A DNA stretch of 64,000 nt from Strigamia acuminata (taxonomy: Eukaryota; Arthropoda; Chilopoda; Geophilomorpha; Linotaeniidae). Positions 63,340 to 64,000 of this stretch are shown here, in pieces (the first letter of the stretch is position 1; every line of letters begins with the position of its first letter). Made by a program: the position numbers and the translations under genes. The notes beneath the pieces were generated by a model that was not told the origin of the DNA, did not search any database, and saw only the letters and a program-made list of their open reading frames with translations. Location of the stretch: contig OX442314.1 in NCBI GenBank assembly GCA_949358305.1, positions 3,723,087 through 3,787,086 on the forward strand, in the 5' to 3' direction.

Positions 63340-64000
63340 TGTGACGGTTTTTAATGGCTATAAATGCCTATTTTCTATAGAAAAGCGCTGTTGTGTCATT
63401 ATGACGGTATTTTTACAGTATTCTGTGTAAAACGGATATAATTCCTAAATAAAGCTATTTATGAGGTTTCCATGATAAAAGATGATGTATTAATTAGTAT
63501 TAATAACATTCCTACATGATATCAAGATATCACGACCAAATCACGATGATTCGTCTACTAAAACCGCATTTGTCAATGCGCAATGTTGTCGCCAGATGGC
63601 GCGATCACGATTTAGCGGTAAATTCAAGATATGAATATAAAACATGTAAATAAATATAAAACTATATTTACTAGAACGAAACGAAGCTTTGTGAACATTA
63701 ATATAAAGATATATTAATGTCTTTTGATGTTAAATACATTATAACTTCCATTTTCTGCGGGATAGAACATTTGGTGATCAATCGATCAACCGATCGATCT
63801 GATTGGTGGATCCATTTCCGGCCCTGGGTATCCAGTTCCGGTTGTGGTGAGAATTAGCATAATGTTCCTCCGTATCCACTTCCGGTGATACGGGATTGGA
63901 GGGATTCGTGGAACCCATGTTCCAATTGGATGACTGGATTAATCCTTAATCCAGTCAGGTTATATAAACCCAAACAATCGGCCATTCCGGAGCTCTGTTT
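63340..64000 (+). repeat. 3' LTR of element D, cut by the window edge
   Basis: It starts TGTGACGG and follows 43249-43909 with one difference seen (63865). The rest of the LTR, its target duplication and the remainder of element C should follow outside the window. Confidence 0.92.

Overview
This window is eukaryotic and animal-like. It has spliced genes with small introns and GT-AG borders, AT-rich spacers, and many transposable elements. A complete BEL/Pao element is present, a group known only from metazoans, so I infer an invertebrate. I cannot name the species. I saw no bacterial genes, rRNA, tRNA genes or CRISPR.

Host part. A four-member family of small secreted cysteine-containing proteins is spread over the left 40 kb. 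One six-exon gene is intact at 3220-4076 (+). A second intact-looking six-exon gene lies at 28315-26186 (-). Two broken relatives lie at 9436-8152 (-) and 36966-37854 (+). The last three sit in copies of one segmental duplication: A 6632-9436, B about 22690-27995, and C about 36965-39740, which is inverted. An unrelated unknown gene is present as a broken copy at the left edge (1-2185, split by a solo LTR and frameshifted) and as fragments at 6266-6631 and 9437-9597. A lone exon-like segment lies at 20777-20685 (-).

Transposon part. There is a complete Ty1/copia element (10335-15092, -) with 205-bp LTRs and 5-bp target-site duplications. Next to it is an intact Ty3/gypsy gag-pol (15517-20370, +) whose LTRs I could not find. 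A complete BEL/Pao element (28327-34683, +) has matching 530-bp LTRs. From 39896 to the right edge is a three-level nest: gypsy-like element C (5' LTR 39896-40853, PBS, gag) is cut at 43249 by a long-LTR, apparently gag-only element D, which is cut at 50020 by a 12.9-kb Ty3/gypsy element E (50020-62886, -). Solo LTRs, four MITE-like DNA elements, palindromes and satellite-like tandem repeats fill much of the rest.

Most unusual points. (1) Element E has a third gene between pol and the 3' LTR, in the usual env position; it appears to be spliced in two exons, encodes about 967 residues, and has no envelope-like features. (2) Gag and pol of E overlap in the -1 frame at a perfect A AAA AAC slippery heptamer. 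(3) The BEL element sits between the TATA box and the start codon of a secreted-protein gene. (4) Element D shows a gag-like ORF but no pol, and has a duplicated primer-binding-site region.
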